Shown one piece after another: positions 25,591 to 33,505 of a DNA stretch of 40,984 nt. The notes beneath the pieces are model-generated. The model did not search any database. It was given only the letters and a program-made list of their open reading frames with translations, and was not told where the DNA came from. The translations under genes were made by a program, and so were the position numbers. Origin of the DNA: Sulfurimonas crateris (GTDB taxonomy: Bacteria; Campylobacterota; Campylobacteria; Campylobacterales; Sulfurimonadaceae); the NCBI GenBank assembly GCA_945870785.1, contig CAMBTK010000011.1:1-40984 (forward strand), given 5' to 3'. The stretch's first letter is position 1. Every line of letters begins with the position of its first letter.

Positions 25591-26736
25591 ATGAAAATAT
25601 ATGACTTTTTAATTATCGGTGCAGGGAGTGCTGGATGCAATAGCGCATCTTATCTTCAAAAAAGAGGATTTAGTGTTGCAGTTGCAGACAAAGAAGGCGT
25701 TGCTAGTGGCGGAAGTGGCGCGGCTGGAGCCTTTTTATCGCCTCTTGCTGGAGTACAAAACAGTTACAACAGTTTTATAAATAGCGCGCTAGAGTACTCT
25801 TTGGATTTTTATGAAAAAATGGCTCCAAGTGAGATAGTAAAAAATGGTGTGCTAAGAGTTGCAAATGACAATTTTGGCACTACAAAACTCAAAACAAACA
25901 ACATAAAAAACCGCTATATAAACACAAAAGAGTTAAAAGATATTTCACAAAATTTTGCCAATATTGATGGATATTTTTACGAAAATGCAGCGATTTTAAA
26001 CCCGTACAATGTATGTAAAAAGCTCATAGAGAAGTGTGATTTTTATTATTATGGTGTAGATGAGTTAAAATACGAAAATGGGTCTTATATCTTTGATGGC
26101 TTTATGGCAAAAAACGTAATTCTAGCTCAAGGCGTTATAAAGCCCATAGTATCGACTCCTTATATAAAAATAGCACCAATTTTTGGAGTTAAAATAGATG
26201 TCAAAACAACAACAAAAGTGCCTTTTAACATACATAAATCTATCTCTGTATCGACAAATAAAAATGATTCTACTATCTCTATCGGTGCGACAAAAGAGAG
26301 ACATGACGCAACTGAGATGGAGTGTTTGACCTCATGTGATAAATGCGCTTTTTATGTAAACAGCGAACAAGGGCAAGTTGAAGAGTTGTTGAGAGAAGCA
26401 CGTGAGTTAATTGAATTGGAAAATATAGAAGTAAGTAAAATATACAGAGGTGCAAGAGCGACAATTAAGAGTTACTTTCCAGTAATTGGCAAAGTTATAG
26501 ATTATGATGAAAGCATAAAAAAATATCCATCTATAAAAAATGGAACAAAAATTCCGCCAGAGTTACTTACATACTTTCCAAATCTATATATCATAAATGC
26601 TCTTGGCTCAAGGGGTTTTGTAGTAGCTCCACTGCTTGCGAAACTGCTATGTGAAGAGATTTTAGACTCAAAAAAAATACCACAAGAGCTCTCAAGCGAG
26701 AAACTCTTTTATAAGATGGCAAGAGCCAAACTTTAG
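25591..26736 (+). CDS. FAD-dependent amino-acid oxidase family protein
   Basis: This is a flavoprotein of the DAO/GlpO fold. The FAD-binding Rossmann motif is at the extreme N-terminus (DFLIIGAGSAGCNSASYLQKRGFSVAVADK), and SGGSGAAGAFLSPLAG follows, as in the DAO group related to the MnmC oxidoreductase domain. The C-terminal FAD motif is ALGSRGFVVAPLLAKLL. The 381 residues fit a single-domain oxidase or demethylase. The substrate is unknown; an MnmC-C-like tRNA-modification role is one option. The start is fixed by the Rossmann motif, which leaves no room for a leader. It converges with argB with a 4-base overlap. Confidence 0.82.
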   Translation: MKIYDFLIIGAGSAGCNSASYLQKRGFSVAVADKEGVASGGSGAAGAFLSPLAGVQNSYNSFINSALEYSLDFYEKMAPSEIVKNGVLRVANDNFGTTKLKTNNIKNRYINTKELKDISQNFANIDGYFYENAAILNPYNVCKKLIEKCDFYYYGVDELKYENGSYIFDGFMAKNVILAQGVIKPIVSTPYIKIAPIFGVKIDVKTTTKVPFNIHKSISVSTNKNDSTISIGATKERHDATEMECLTSCDKCAFYVNSEQGQVEELLREARELIELENIEVSKIYRGARATIKSYFPVIGKVIDYDESIKKYPSIKNGTKIPPELLTYFPNLYIINALGSRGFVVAPLLAKLLCEEILDSKKIPQELSSEKLFYKMARAKL

Positions 26737-27584
26737 ATAGTTATCTGAGTTCCAACTCCAGCTGATGTGAAGAGTTCTAGTAGCATTGAGTGCTCTATCC
26801 TTCCATCAATGATATGCGCTTTAGCAACTCCACCTTCTATTGCTTCAAGACAAGCATCCACTTTTGGCACCATTCCGCCATGAATTGTTCCATCTGCTTT
26901 TAGAGCCTCAACTTCTGCTTTTGTAAGCGTACTAAATAGCTCTTTGCTGTTGTTTAAAACACCTGCTGTATCTGTTAGGAAGATAATTTTATGTGCCCCA
27001 ATCGCTTTTGCAACATACGAAGCACACAAATCTGCATTTATATTAAATCCAGGGTGACCCATCTCGCCTCCAGCAGCGATTGGAGCGATAACTGGAATAA
27101 ATTTTTCAGCTATAAGATTTGAGATAACATCAGCTTTTACGTCTGTAATATTTCCAGTTAGTCCCCATCTTGAGAAATCTTTTGCTTTTGCAGATATAAA
27201 ATGAGCGTCTTTTCCACTGATACCTATCGCTTTTGCGCCATGAGAGTTTAGTAGAGAGACTATCTCTTTGTTTATCTCTCCACTTAAAACCATCTCAACG
27301 ATTCTCATTACCTCTTTAGATGTAACTCTCTGCCCCTCTATAAACTTGCTCTCAATCTTTAGCGCATCAAGCATCTCATTTATCTGTCGTCCACCGCCAT
27401 GAACTATAACGGGCTTGATTCCAACTAGATACATAAGCAAAATATCCTCTGCAAACTTCTCTTTTAACTGAGGTGTCTCTTGAGCTGAACCACCATATTT
27501 TATAACTACTGTTTTGCCTCTAAACTCTTTTATAAATGGTAACGCTTCAAGAAGCGTCTGTACTGTTTCAATCTTTTTTTGCAC
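26733..27584 (-). CDS. argB: Acetylglutamate kinase
   Basis: This enzyme phosphorylates N-acetylglutamate in arginine synthesis. The 283 residues show TVVIKYGGSAQ (phosphate-binding Lys), VIVHGGGRQINEML, the VLSGEINKEIVSLLN region, GFNINADLCASYVAKAIGAHKIIFLTDTAGVL, and HGGMVPKVDACLEAIEGGVAKAHIIDGR. The start is GTG directly following the lpxK stop (TAAGTG) with AGGGA upstream. An N-terminal helix of about 15 residues before the first strand is typical of arginine-sensitive hexameric forms; that inference is tentative. It sits at the 3' end of the nadE-degT-lpxK-argB run. Confidence 0.97.
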   Translation of the reverse strand: MQKKIETVQTLLEALPFIKEFRGKTVVIKYGGSAQETPQLKEKFAEDILLMYLVGIKPVIVHGGGRQINEMLDALKIESKFIEGQRVTSKEVMRIVEMVLSGEINKEIVSLLNSHGAKAIGISGKDAHFISAKAKDFSRWGLTGNITDVKADVISNLIAEKFIPVIAPIAAGGEMGHPGFNINADLCASYVAKAIGAHKIIFLTDTAGVLNNSKELFSTLTKAEVEALKADGTIHGGMVPKVDACLEAIEGGVAKAHIIDGRIEHSMLLELFTSAGVGTQITI

Positions 27585-28490
27585 TTATTTTTCCCTGTAA
27601 TTATCTATAATTTTAAAAATATACTCATCCACTTCTACATGTAAATCAAGCAGAGACAGTGGTAAATCAAACTGCTCTAACTTGACAAAATCTTTGTAAG
27701 TAACTAAAAGAGTCTCTGAGCCATCTCGCTTTAAAATCTCTAAAACCTCATCTTTTTCAAATGAGTGATGATCCTCAAAGTAGTTTTTACTAACAACTTC
27801 GCTCAGATACTTATCAAGCCTCTGCGGTCTTGCTATGGCAGTTAAAAGCGACATTTTATCACTTTTATTTTTAAGTTCAACTACTCTTTTAAAATGCGTA
27901 CCCTCTTTTATTATGATAGCTTCTTTTTCACTCCAAAGCCTCTCTCTAAAGGGTCCAGATGGTAAACAAGCTAAGTTTTTACTCTCAACATCTATGAGAA
28001 TATCTAGTTTTTTTATGTCGTGTTTTGAGTAGGCATCATCTAAAAAAACTATTTTTGCGCCCATCTCTTTAGCTTTTAAAATACCTTTTTTTCTATCCTC
28101 ACTAACTATAACAATTGCTTTAGAAACTTTATGCGCGTATATCATAGCTTCATCTCCGCTAATATCCACATCACACAATATTTTAACCCCATCGCTTACA
28201 ACATACAATCCTCTACTGTTGCGTCCATAACCTCTAAGTACAATAGCTACACTCTCATATCTTGATGCAAGAGCCGTAACAAGCGGTGTTTTTCCACTTC
28301 CGCCAACACTTAAATTTCCTACACTTACTATATCTATATTAAAATCTTCTGCACGTTTGCTCTTATATCTGACATACATATAAAAACAGTAAATCCAGCT
28401 AAGGGGAAACAGAAAAAGAGAGATGATTTTTTGAATGAAACTCGGGTTGTAGAAGTACTCTTCAACCCAAAAGACTATTTTTTTACGCAA
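27585..28490 (-). CDS. lpxK: Tetraacyldisaccharide 4'-kinase
   Basis: This inner-membrane enzyme phosphorylates the lipid A disaccharide at the 4' position. The 301 residues begin with an amphipathic or membrane segment (IISLFLFPLSWIYCFYMYV). The Walker A loop SVGGSGKTPLV is near residues 61-71, with VAIVLRGYGR and FLDDAYSKHDI after it. The start is TTG (LRKKIVFWVEEYF) with no strong ribosome site, lying 4 bases after the aminotransferase stop, so coupling is likely. No ATG is available before the conserved region. It implies an LPS-bearing outer membrane. The call is secure. Confidence 0.95.
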   Translation of the reverse strand: MRKKIVFWVEEYFYNPSFIQKIISLFLFPLSWIYCFYMYVRYKSKRAEDFNIDIVSVGNLSVGGSGKTPLVTALASRYESVAIVLRGYGRNSRGLYVVSDGVKILCDVDISGDEAMIYAHKVSKAIVIVSEDRKKGILKAKEMGAKIVFLDDAYSKHDIKKLDILIDVESKNLACLPSGPFRERLWSEKEAIIIKEGTHFKRVVELKNKSDKMSLLTAIARPQRLDKYLSEVVSKNYFEDHHSFEKDEVLEILKRDGSETLLVTYKDFVKLEQFDLPLSLLDLHVEVDEYIFKIIDNYREK

Positions 28491-28494
28491 AAAT

Positions 28495-29616
28495 TTATAC
28501 TCTTGTTAGAGCAACAGCTTTTACTTTATCTATAACGTATTTAACCTCTTTATCATCCATACTTGCATATATAGGCAGAGACATTACTTGCTGATACGTT
28601 GTAAGTGCTACTGGAAAATTATTGACTTTTAAAGAGTACTTATGTTTGTAGTAAGATAAAAAATGAAGGGGAATATAGTGCAGACCAACCTCAACCCCAT
28701 GTTTTTTTAACTCTAGGGCAAAAGAGTCTCTGTTTTTATCAACTTTAATGATGTAAAGAGAGTATGGATGCTCTTCATTTATAACTTTTGGTATAGAGAT
28801 ATGAGATACTCCATCAAGGGCTTTATTGTACATTTGAGCTATCTGATTGACTCTTTTGAGATTCTCATCTTGCTCTTGAACTTTTGCTCTTATATAAGCG
28901 GCATCAAGTTGGCTCATAGAGTAATCAAATCCTATATCTGTAACATCATAAATGTACTCTAATGAATCCTCATCTCTGCTCATAGCGTGTGAGCTAAGAA
29001 GTTTTGCACGTTCTATTATCTCTTGTGAGTTTGAAACAAGCATACCACCATTACAGACATCTTTTTTAAGATGAGAAGAGAAGTTAAAGCATGTTATATC
29101 TGCCCCTGTTGCTCCTACTCTTCTGCCCTTATACGTTGCTCCGAGTGCTTCACTTGCATCTTCTACGATTTTCACATCATAGATAGTTCCCATTGAGTAG
29201 AGTCTATCCAAATCACCACACTGTCCAGCCACATGCGTAACGATTACAGCTTTTAGTTTTTTGGCTCTGTTGTCCTCTAAATATGCTTCTAATTTATCAA
29301 GATTTATGTTGAATGTCTCTGGGTCAATATCTATAAAAACAGGTTCAGCATCAAAATGGCGAACAACTTCTGGAACTTTTGGATGTGCATTTACAGAACA
29401 GACCACCTTGTCTCCACGCTTCAAATCAAGCGCCAACATAGCTAAATGAAGTGCAGAGGTACCATGTGAAGTAGCAAGTGTATAATCGGCACCGATATAT
29501 GCCTTAAACTCATCCTCAAGCTCTTCTACTTGGTCTATCTCTTCTCCATCTAAAACATCACTCACATTTGAATGGGCTTCTCTGCTACTCTCATATTTAC
29601 AAAACGAAACTTTCAT
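28495..29616 (-). CDS. DegT/DnrJ/EryC1/StrS-family aminotransferase
   Basis: This is a PLP enzyme of the family that aminates nucleotide-linked sugars. The 373 residues show the family frame LATSHGTSALHLAMLAL, PVFIDIDPETFNINLDKLE, KIVEDASEALGATYKGRRVG (D163 contacts the PLP ring nitrogen) and GLHYIPLHFLSYY. The usual lysine motif SFHxxKxxxxGEGG is changed here to CFNFSSHLKKDVCNGG, so the Schiff-base lysine is K184 or K185, one position off. The segment SVNAHPKVPEVVRHFD also replaces the normal 'PTFIATANAV'. An AAGGAG site precedes the ATG. It stands between nadE and lpxK, so an envelope-sugar role is plausible but unproven. Confidence 0.85.
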   Translation of the reverse strand: MKVSFCKYESSREAHSNVSDVLDGEEIDQVEELEDEFKAYIGADYTLATSHGTSALHLAMLALDLKRGDKVVCSVNAHPKVPEVVRHFDAEPVFIDIDPETFNINLDKLEAYLEDNRAKKLKAVIVTHVAGQCGDLDRLYSMGTIYDVKIVEDASEALGATYKGRRVGATGADITCFNFSSHLKKDVCNGGMLVSNSQEIIERAKLLSSHAMSRDEDSLEYIYDVTDIGFDYSMSQLDAAYIRAKVQEQDENLKRVNQIAQMYNKALDGVSHISIPKVINEEHPYSLYIIKVDKNRDSFALELKKHGVEVGLHYIPLHFLSYYKHKYSLKVNNFPVALTTYQQVMSLPIYASMDDKEVKYVIDKVKAVALTRV

Positions 29617-29626
29617 TGCATACTCC

Positions 29627-30433
29627 TTATAGTCTAATATCTCTTGGATAGTTAAAATCGTGATTTATAGTTCTAGATGTCAATTTAGCTATCAGTGGCA
29701 TCTTTCTTTTAAAATGATTACGAAAAATTCTCTCTATTATCATATCGAGCATCTTTGAATCATATCCCATCTCTAAAATCTTCTCTCTGCTTAATCTATC
29801 TTCAACATATAGTTTAAGCACCTCATCTAGCTCTGCATACGTATAGCCCAAATCAGCCTCATCGCTCTGTCCAGCCCATAAATCTGCAGATGGAGCTTTT
29901 TTTATAATAGTCTCATTTATGCCCAAATAGCGCGCCAACTCATACACTTCACTTTTGTATAGATCACCAATAGGATTTAAAGCACTAGCCAAATCGCCAT
30001 AAATGGTTCCATACCCCAACATTAACTCACTTTTATTGCTTGTTCCTAAAACCAAAGCACTATATTTTGCAGAGAAATCAAAGAGAGTGCTCATTCTAAG
30101 CCGTGCTGAGAGATTGCCTCTTCTTAAATTGTCCATATCTGGATTCATCTCTTCATAAGCCCTTAACATAGGCTCAATCGAACTAGTGATAGAACTAAGA
30201 TTAAAAGCTAAAGAGAGTTCATCCGCATCATCAAGAGAGCTTTGTGACGAGTAGTGTGATGGCATCTTTACGCATAGCAAATTATCCCCAAAAACTTTTG
30301 ATGCAAGTACTGCTACAACAGCCGAATCAATCCCACCACTAAGACCTAAAACAACATTTTTTATCCCAGTTTTGTGGACTTCATCATATAAGAAATATTG
30401 TAGATGCTCTGTTATGAGCTCATACTTTTTCAT
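29627..30433 (-). CDS. nadE: NAD+ synthase, ammonia-dependent type
   Basis: This enzyme amidates nicotinic acid adenine dinucleotide to NAD+. The ATP-pyrophosphatase loop LGLSGGIDSAVVA lies near residue 32. Later motifs are GNLSARLRMSTLFDFSA, LGTSNKSELMLGYGTIYGDLASALNPIGDLYKSEV and KAPSADLWAGQSDEADLGY. The ~269 residues lack a nitrilase glutaminase domain, so ammonia or an external donor is used. Tandem ATGs occur; the second (30433) has the better spacing from AAAGG. It heads the run to argB and has an extended -10 promoter. Confidence 0.96.
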   Translation of the reverse strand: MKKYELITEHLQYFLYDEVHKTGIKNVVLGLSGGIDSAVVAVLASKVFGDNLLCVKMPSHYSSQSSLDDADELSLAFNLSSITSSIEPMLRAYEEMNPDMDNLRRGNLSARLRMSTLFDFSAKYSALVLGTSNKSELMLGYGTIYGDLASALNPIGDLYKSEVYELARYLGINETIIKKAPSADLWAGQSDEADLGYTYAELDEVLKLYVEDRLSREKILEMGYDSKMLDMIIERIFRNHFKRKMPLIAKLTSRTINHDFNYPRDIRL

Positions 30434-30464
30434 CATTAACCTTTAAGGAACTTTAACAAATAAG

Positions 30465-30473
30465 ATTATATCA
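30465..30473 (-). promoter_or_regulatory. nadE promoter (extended -10)
   Basis: The minus strand carries TGATATAAT, a perfect TGn-extended -10, about 30 bases before the nadE start. It is divergent from the MBL gene promoter and likely drives nadE-degT-lpxK-argB. Confidence 0.55.
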
Positions 30474-30531
30474 AAGTTTGGTAAAGATGTGTAAAATATG
30501 ATATATGAGGCTATATTTATGCTTTTCAGGT

Positions 30532-30537
30532 TACAAT
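30532..30537 (+). promoter_or_regulatory. Candidate MBL hydrolase promoter
   Basis: TACAAT in CAGGTTACAATTTT lies 27 bases before the ATG at 30565. A transcript from here would not include the ORF-track start at 30505, which supports the shorter protein. A second candidate, TAAAAT at 30492-30497, would allow the longer one. Confidence 0.35.
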
Positions 30538-30564
30538 TTTACAAAAAAGCGCAAAGAGCAAAGC

Positions 30565-31158
30565 ATGAATATAAAAGTCAAACCAATGGGTGAGTATCAA
30601 ACTAACTGCTATATAGTATCTATAAACGATATGGATTTTATTATAGATCCTGGTATGGGTGCAACAGAGTGGGTAATGCAAAATGTAACAAACCCCATAG
30701 CTATCTTAAATACTCACGGACATTTTGATCATGTTTGGAGCAATGCAGAGTTGCAAAAAAAGTTAAAAATTCCTCTATATACCCCTAAAGAGGATGTTAT
30801 GCTTCTCTCTGAGAGCTCTTGGATGCCATCTCTGCCTCCATCATATGCAGATGTTGAAGTAGAAGCAAATCAAGAGTTTGATTTTAATGGCGTAAGCGTT
30901 AAATTTCATCATTTTCCAGGGCACACACCTGGATGTTCAACTATTGAAATAGGAGATGCTATGTTTAGCGGAGATTTTATATTTGAGCGTTCTATTGGGC
31001 GTACAGACTTTCCATACTCTTCACCAGCGCAGATGAGAGAGTCACTAAGAGAGTTTAAAAAAATTCCTTACGATAAGACAATCTATCCAGGACATGGCGG
31101 AACTACAACTATAAAACAAGAGCAGTTGTATAGCGATTATTGGATAGCAAATCTATAA
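30565..31158 (+). CDS. MBL-fold metallohydrolase (glyoxalase II-like)
   Basis: This is a cytosolic metallo-beta-lactamase-fold hydrolase. The metal motif NTHGHFDHVW (HxHxDH) is followed by HFPGHTPGCSTIEI and FSGDFIFERSIGRTDFPYSS, then YPGHGGTTTI near the end, the order seen in the small (~200-residue) glyoxalase II-like proteins. The ORF track begins at 30505, but its first 20 residues (MRLYLCFSGYNFTKKRKEQS) are not family-like. MNIKVKPMGEYQTNCYIV at 30565 matches the normal N-terminus, so the shorter 197-residue form is preferred. It is divergent from nadE and ends 8 bases from the convergent thioesterase. Confidence 0.9.
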   Translation: MNIKVKPMGEYQTNCYIVSINDMDFIIDPGMGATEWVMQNVTNPIAILNTHGHFDHVWSNAELQKKLKIPLYTPKEDVMLLSESSWMPSLPPSYADVEVEANQEFDFNGVSVKFHHFPGHTPGCSTIEIGDAMFSGDFIFERSIGRTDFPYSSPAQMRESLREFKKIPYDKTIYPGHGGTTTIKQEQLYSDYWIANL

Positions 31159-31166
31159 GGGATTTG

Positions 31167-31661
31167 TTACTCTTCATCATCATTTTCGCCATTTAGTTTA
31201 AGTTTTAAAACATGTCTCTCTGTAACAACTGTTTTAAATTCACCCTCAAAAACTTTTATCTCTAAAACATTGCCTATAACATGCACATTTCTTTTTCGTC
31301 CCTCTTTATGACGTACTTTTGCAGTAAAATTTACAATATCTCCAAACTTTACAGGAGATAAAAACTGGCACTCACTTGCAACCAAAACAACATTTCTCTC
31401 ATTTACAGCAGCCATTGCTGCAAAATCAGCAGCACTAAAAATAAACCCGCCATGTATCAACCCCATAGAATCAGCAATCATATCATGAGTAGTTACAAGT
31501 TTTAGTTTTACAAATCCTATATCAAGTTTTTCTATCTCTCCACATAAATCCTGATTTGTATTTTCATGTGTTTTTAATAAAACATCATCTTTTTTATACC
31601 CATTTATCTCTAACTCTTCATCCTCTTCTTGTATCTCTTCTTTATCTTTTAATATATTCAT
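31167..31661 (-). CDS. PaaI/YbgC-like hotdog-fold thioesterase
   Basis: This is a hotdog-fold protein, probably an acyl-CoA thioesterase. The conserved core [24 protein letters not shown] carries the HGG motif with a following acidic residue (D in AADFA) as the likely catalytic base. [25 protein letters not shown] and [15 protein letters not shown] are typical strands. The first ~30 residues are a very acidic extension ([15 protein letters not shown]) not needed for the fold. The ATG overlaps the cmoB stop by 4 bases with AAGGA upstream. The natural substrate is unknown. Confidence 0.87.
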   Translation of the reverse strand: MNILKDKEEIQEEDEELEINGYKKDDVLLKTHENTNQDLCGEIEKLDIGFVKLKLVTTHDMIADSMGLIHGGFIFSAADFAAMAAVNERNVVLVASECQFLSPVKFGDIVNFTAKVRHKEGRKRNVHVIGNVLEIKVFEGEFKTVVTERHVLKLKLNGENDDEE

Positions 31662-32548
31662 TTAATTTCCTTTTTCAATCTAACATATACTCTTGCTGGT
31701 GCAGGATACCCTTCTACTGTTTTGGTGTTATCATCTTTATCTAAAAAATTCTCCAAAGATTCACCCTCAATCCATGAAGTTTTTCTCTGCTCATTACTTG
31801 AAGTCAAAGAGGTTTCTAAAACTTCAAAAATAGTAAATCCAGCTCTTAGACACCAATTTTTTAGAGCACTAATCGTAGGTACAAAATAGATATTTGGTAT
31901 CTTTGAATATGATGATGCAGGGGAGAGGCAAATCTCCTCTTCACCCTCGATATAAAAAGTATCAAGAATAACCTCGCCTTCCTTATCTAGCCCTTTATAA
32001 AGGGATTTCAACATTGATACAGGATCGCTTCTGTGATACAAAACACCCAAACAAAAGATAGTGTCAAACTTATCTTCATAAAACTCCAGATGTTCAACGC
32101 CCAAAAGTTCATAAACAATATCACTCTTAACAAAGTGGTTTATAAAATCAAACTGTGTTTTAAATAGTGGCGATGGGTCAAAACCGACAAGCAGTTTTGG
32201 TGCATCTTCTTGCATTCTAAAAAGATAATATCCATTGTTACATCCTATATCGGCAACTCTTTTATCTTTTAAATTAAAATATTTTCTCAAAAGATTATAT
32301 TTTATATTGCTTCTCCATTCAGAGTCTATATATGTGTCAAATATCTGAAATGGACCTTTTCTCCAAGGCATCATAAGCCTTGCAACATCTTCTATACTTT
32401 CTAAAGCTTCACCTCTTATGGTTACCACATCGCCCAATTCAACACTCCACGCGCCATTATTCAAGCGCTTTAGTGCCTCTCGAAGCGGAGCGATATTTTT
32501 CCACTCCATCCACTTTTGTCGTTCTTTTCTCAATTCATCTATGTTCAT
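31658..32548 (-). CDS. cmoB: tRNA U34 carboxymethyltransferase
   Basis: CmoB transfers a carboxymethyl group from carboxy-SAM to 5-hydroxyuridine at tRNA position 34, forming cmo5U. The diagnostic [26 protein letters not shown] stretch is present. The SAM-binding Rossmann loop [14 protein letters not shown] and [19 protein letters not shown] follow. The ORF track begins at GTG (32557), but ATG at 32548 ([13 protein letters not shown]) fits the family start and has AGTGA upstream. The partner CmoA, which makes carboxy-SAM, is not in the window. It is co-transcribed with the thioesterase. Confidence 0.95.
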   Translation of the reverse strand: MNIDELRKERQKWMEWKNIAPLREALKRLNNGAWSVELGDVVTIRGEALESIEDVARLMMPWRKGPFQIFDTYIDSEWRSNIKYNLLRKYFNLKDKRVADIGCNNGYYLFRMQEDAPKLLVGFDPSPLFKTQFDFINHFVKSDIVYELLGVEHLEFYEDKFDTIFCLGVLYHRSDPVSMLKSLYKGLDKEGEVILDTFYIEGEEEICLSPASSYSKIPNIYFVPTISALKNWCLRAGFTIFEVLETSLTSSNEQRKTSWIEGESLENFLDKDDNTKTVEGYPAPARVYVRLKKEIK

Positions 32549-32576
32549 TTTAATCACTACAATATGTTAAATTTAC

Positions 32577-32582
32577 TATAAT
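32577..32582 (+). promoter_or_regulatory. CDF exporter promoter (-10)
   Basis: TATAAT in TTTACTATAATTGTACC lies 27 bases before the CDF ATG, with an AGGAG ribosome site between. The opposite strand carries TATAGT for cmoB in nearly the same place, so the two promoters overlap. Confidence 0.5.
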
Positions 32583-32609
32583 TGTACCCTAAAATATATA
32601 GGAGCAAAT

Positions 32610-33503
32610 ATGAGAATAGAAAAGAAAGCCACCTTAATATCAACCTCAGTAGCAATGCTTCTTGTAGTGATGAAAATGAGTATAGGAATACTAAGTGGTT
32701 CAATCGCTGTTTTGGCATCTGCTATTGATTCTTTACTTGACTTAACTGTTTCTATCTTTAACTACTTCGCTCTTCATAATGCCGAAAAAGATCCTGATGA
32801 TGATTTTAACTATGGACGCAGCAAAATAGAGCCTCTTGCAGCAGTTATTGAGGGGACTGTTATCTCATTGTCTGCACTTTTCATACTATATGAGGCACTT
32901 GTTAAACTTGCACATCCAAGAGAAATGGAATTTGTAGGTGTGAGTATTACGGTTATGCTTGTATCTATAATAATTACTTCGTTTCTTGTTGTTTTTTTAA
33001 ATAAAGTTGCTAAAAAAACAGGAAATATGGTTATAAAAGCTGACGCTCTTCACTACAAAACTGATATATTCTCAAATGGCGCTGTTTTATTGGCTCTTGG
33101 GCTTGTATCAGTTACTTCTGAGCATATTATAGACCCGATTCTTGGGATAATGATTGGAATTTATATGATTTACTCAGCACTTCCAATCATAAAAGAAGGA
33201 ATACTTATGCTTCTTGACGCAGCTCTTAGTGAAGAGGAAATAGAGAAGATTAAAGAAATTGTAGATAGTGATAAAACTGTAACAAACTATCATCATTTAA
33301 GAACAAGAGCATCTGGTTCACATATTTTTATATCAATTCATGTTGTCTTTAATGTAAGCATATCTCTATATGATGCACATCTTGTTTCAGATAAATTAGA
33401 AGACAAAATTAAAAAACTTTTTTCTGATAAAAAAGTCCATATACTTATGCATATGGACCCATATGACGATTCAGAGATTAATGATGCAGAAGATATTTAT
33501 TAG
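32610..33503 (+). CDS. Cation diffusion facilitator family metal exporter
   Basis: This is an inner-membrane divalent-cation/proton antiporter of the CDF family (FieF/ZitB-like). The 297 residues have six predicted membrane helices. The site-A ligands are D40 and D44 in SAIDSLLDL and H148 and D152 in HYKTDIFSN, the FieF-like DxxxD/HxxxD pattern. FNYGRSKIEPLAAVIEG is the loop signature. A cytosolic C-terminal domain (about 205-297) has HHLRTRASGSHIFISIHV and VHILMHMDP, as in zinc-binding CDF dimers. Zn or Fe(II) is likely; the sequence alone does not decide. It converges with rny 2 bases away. Confidence 0.93.
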   Translation: MRIEKKATLISTSVAMLLVVMKMSIGILSGSIAVLASAIDSLLDLTVSIFNYFALHNAEKDPDDDFNYGRSKIEPLAAVIEGTVISLSALFILYEALVKLAHPREMEFVGVSITVMLVSIIITSFLVVFLNKVAKKTGNMVIKADALHYKTDIFSNGAVLLALGLVSVTSEHIIDPILGIMIGIYMIYSALPIIKEGILMLLDAALSEEEIEKIKEIVDSDKTVTNYHHLRTRASGSHIFISIHVVFNVSISLYDAHLVSDKLEDKIKKLFSDKKVHILMHMDPYDDSEINDAEDIY

Positions 33504-33505
33504 AG

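Noticed and set aside
30505-30564. 20-residue N-terminal extension of the MBL hydrolase
   Set aside because: Not family-like; the ATG at 30565 gives the normal N-terminus and lies after a plausible promoter.
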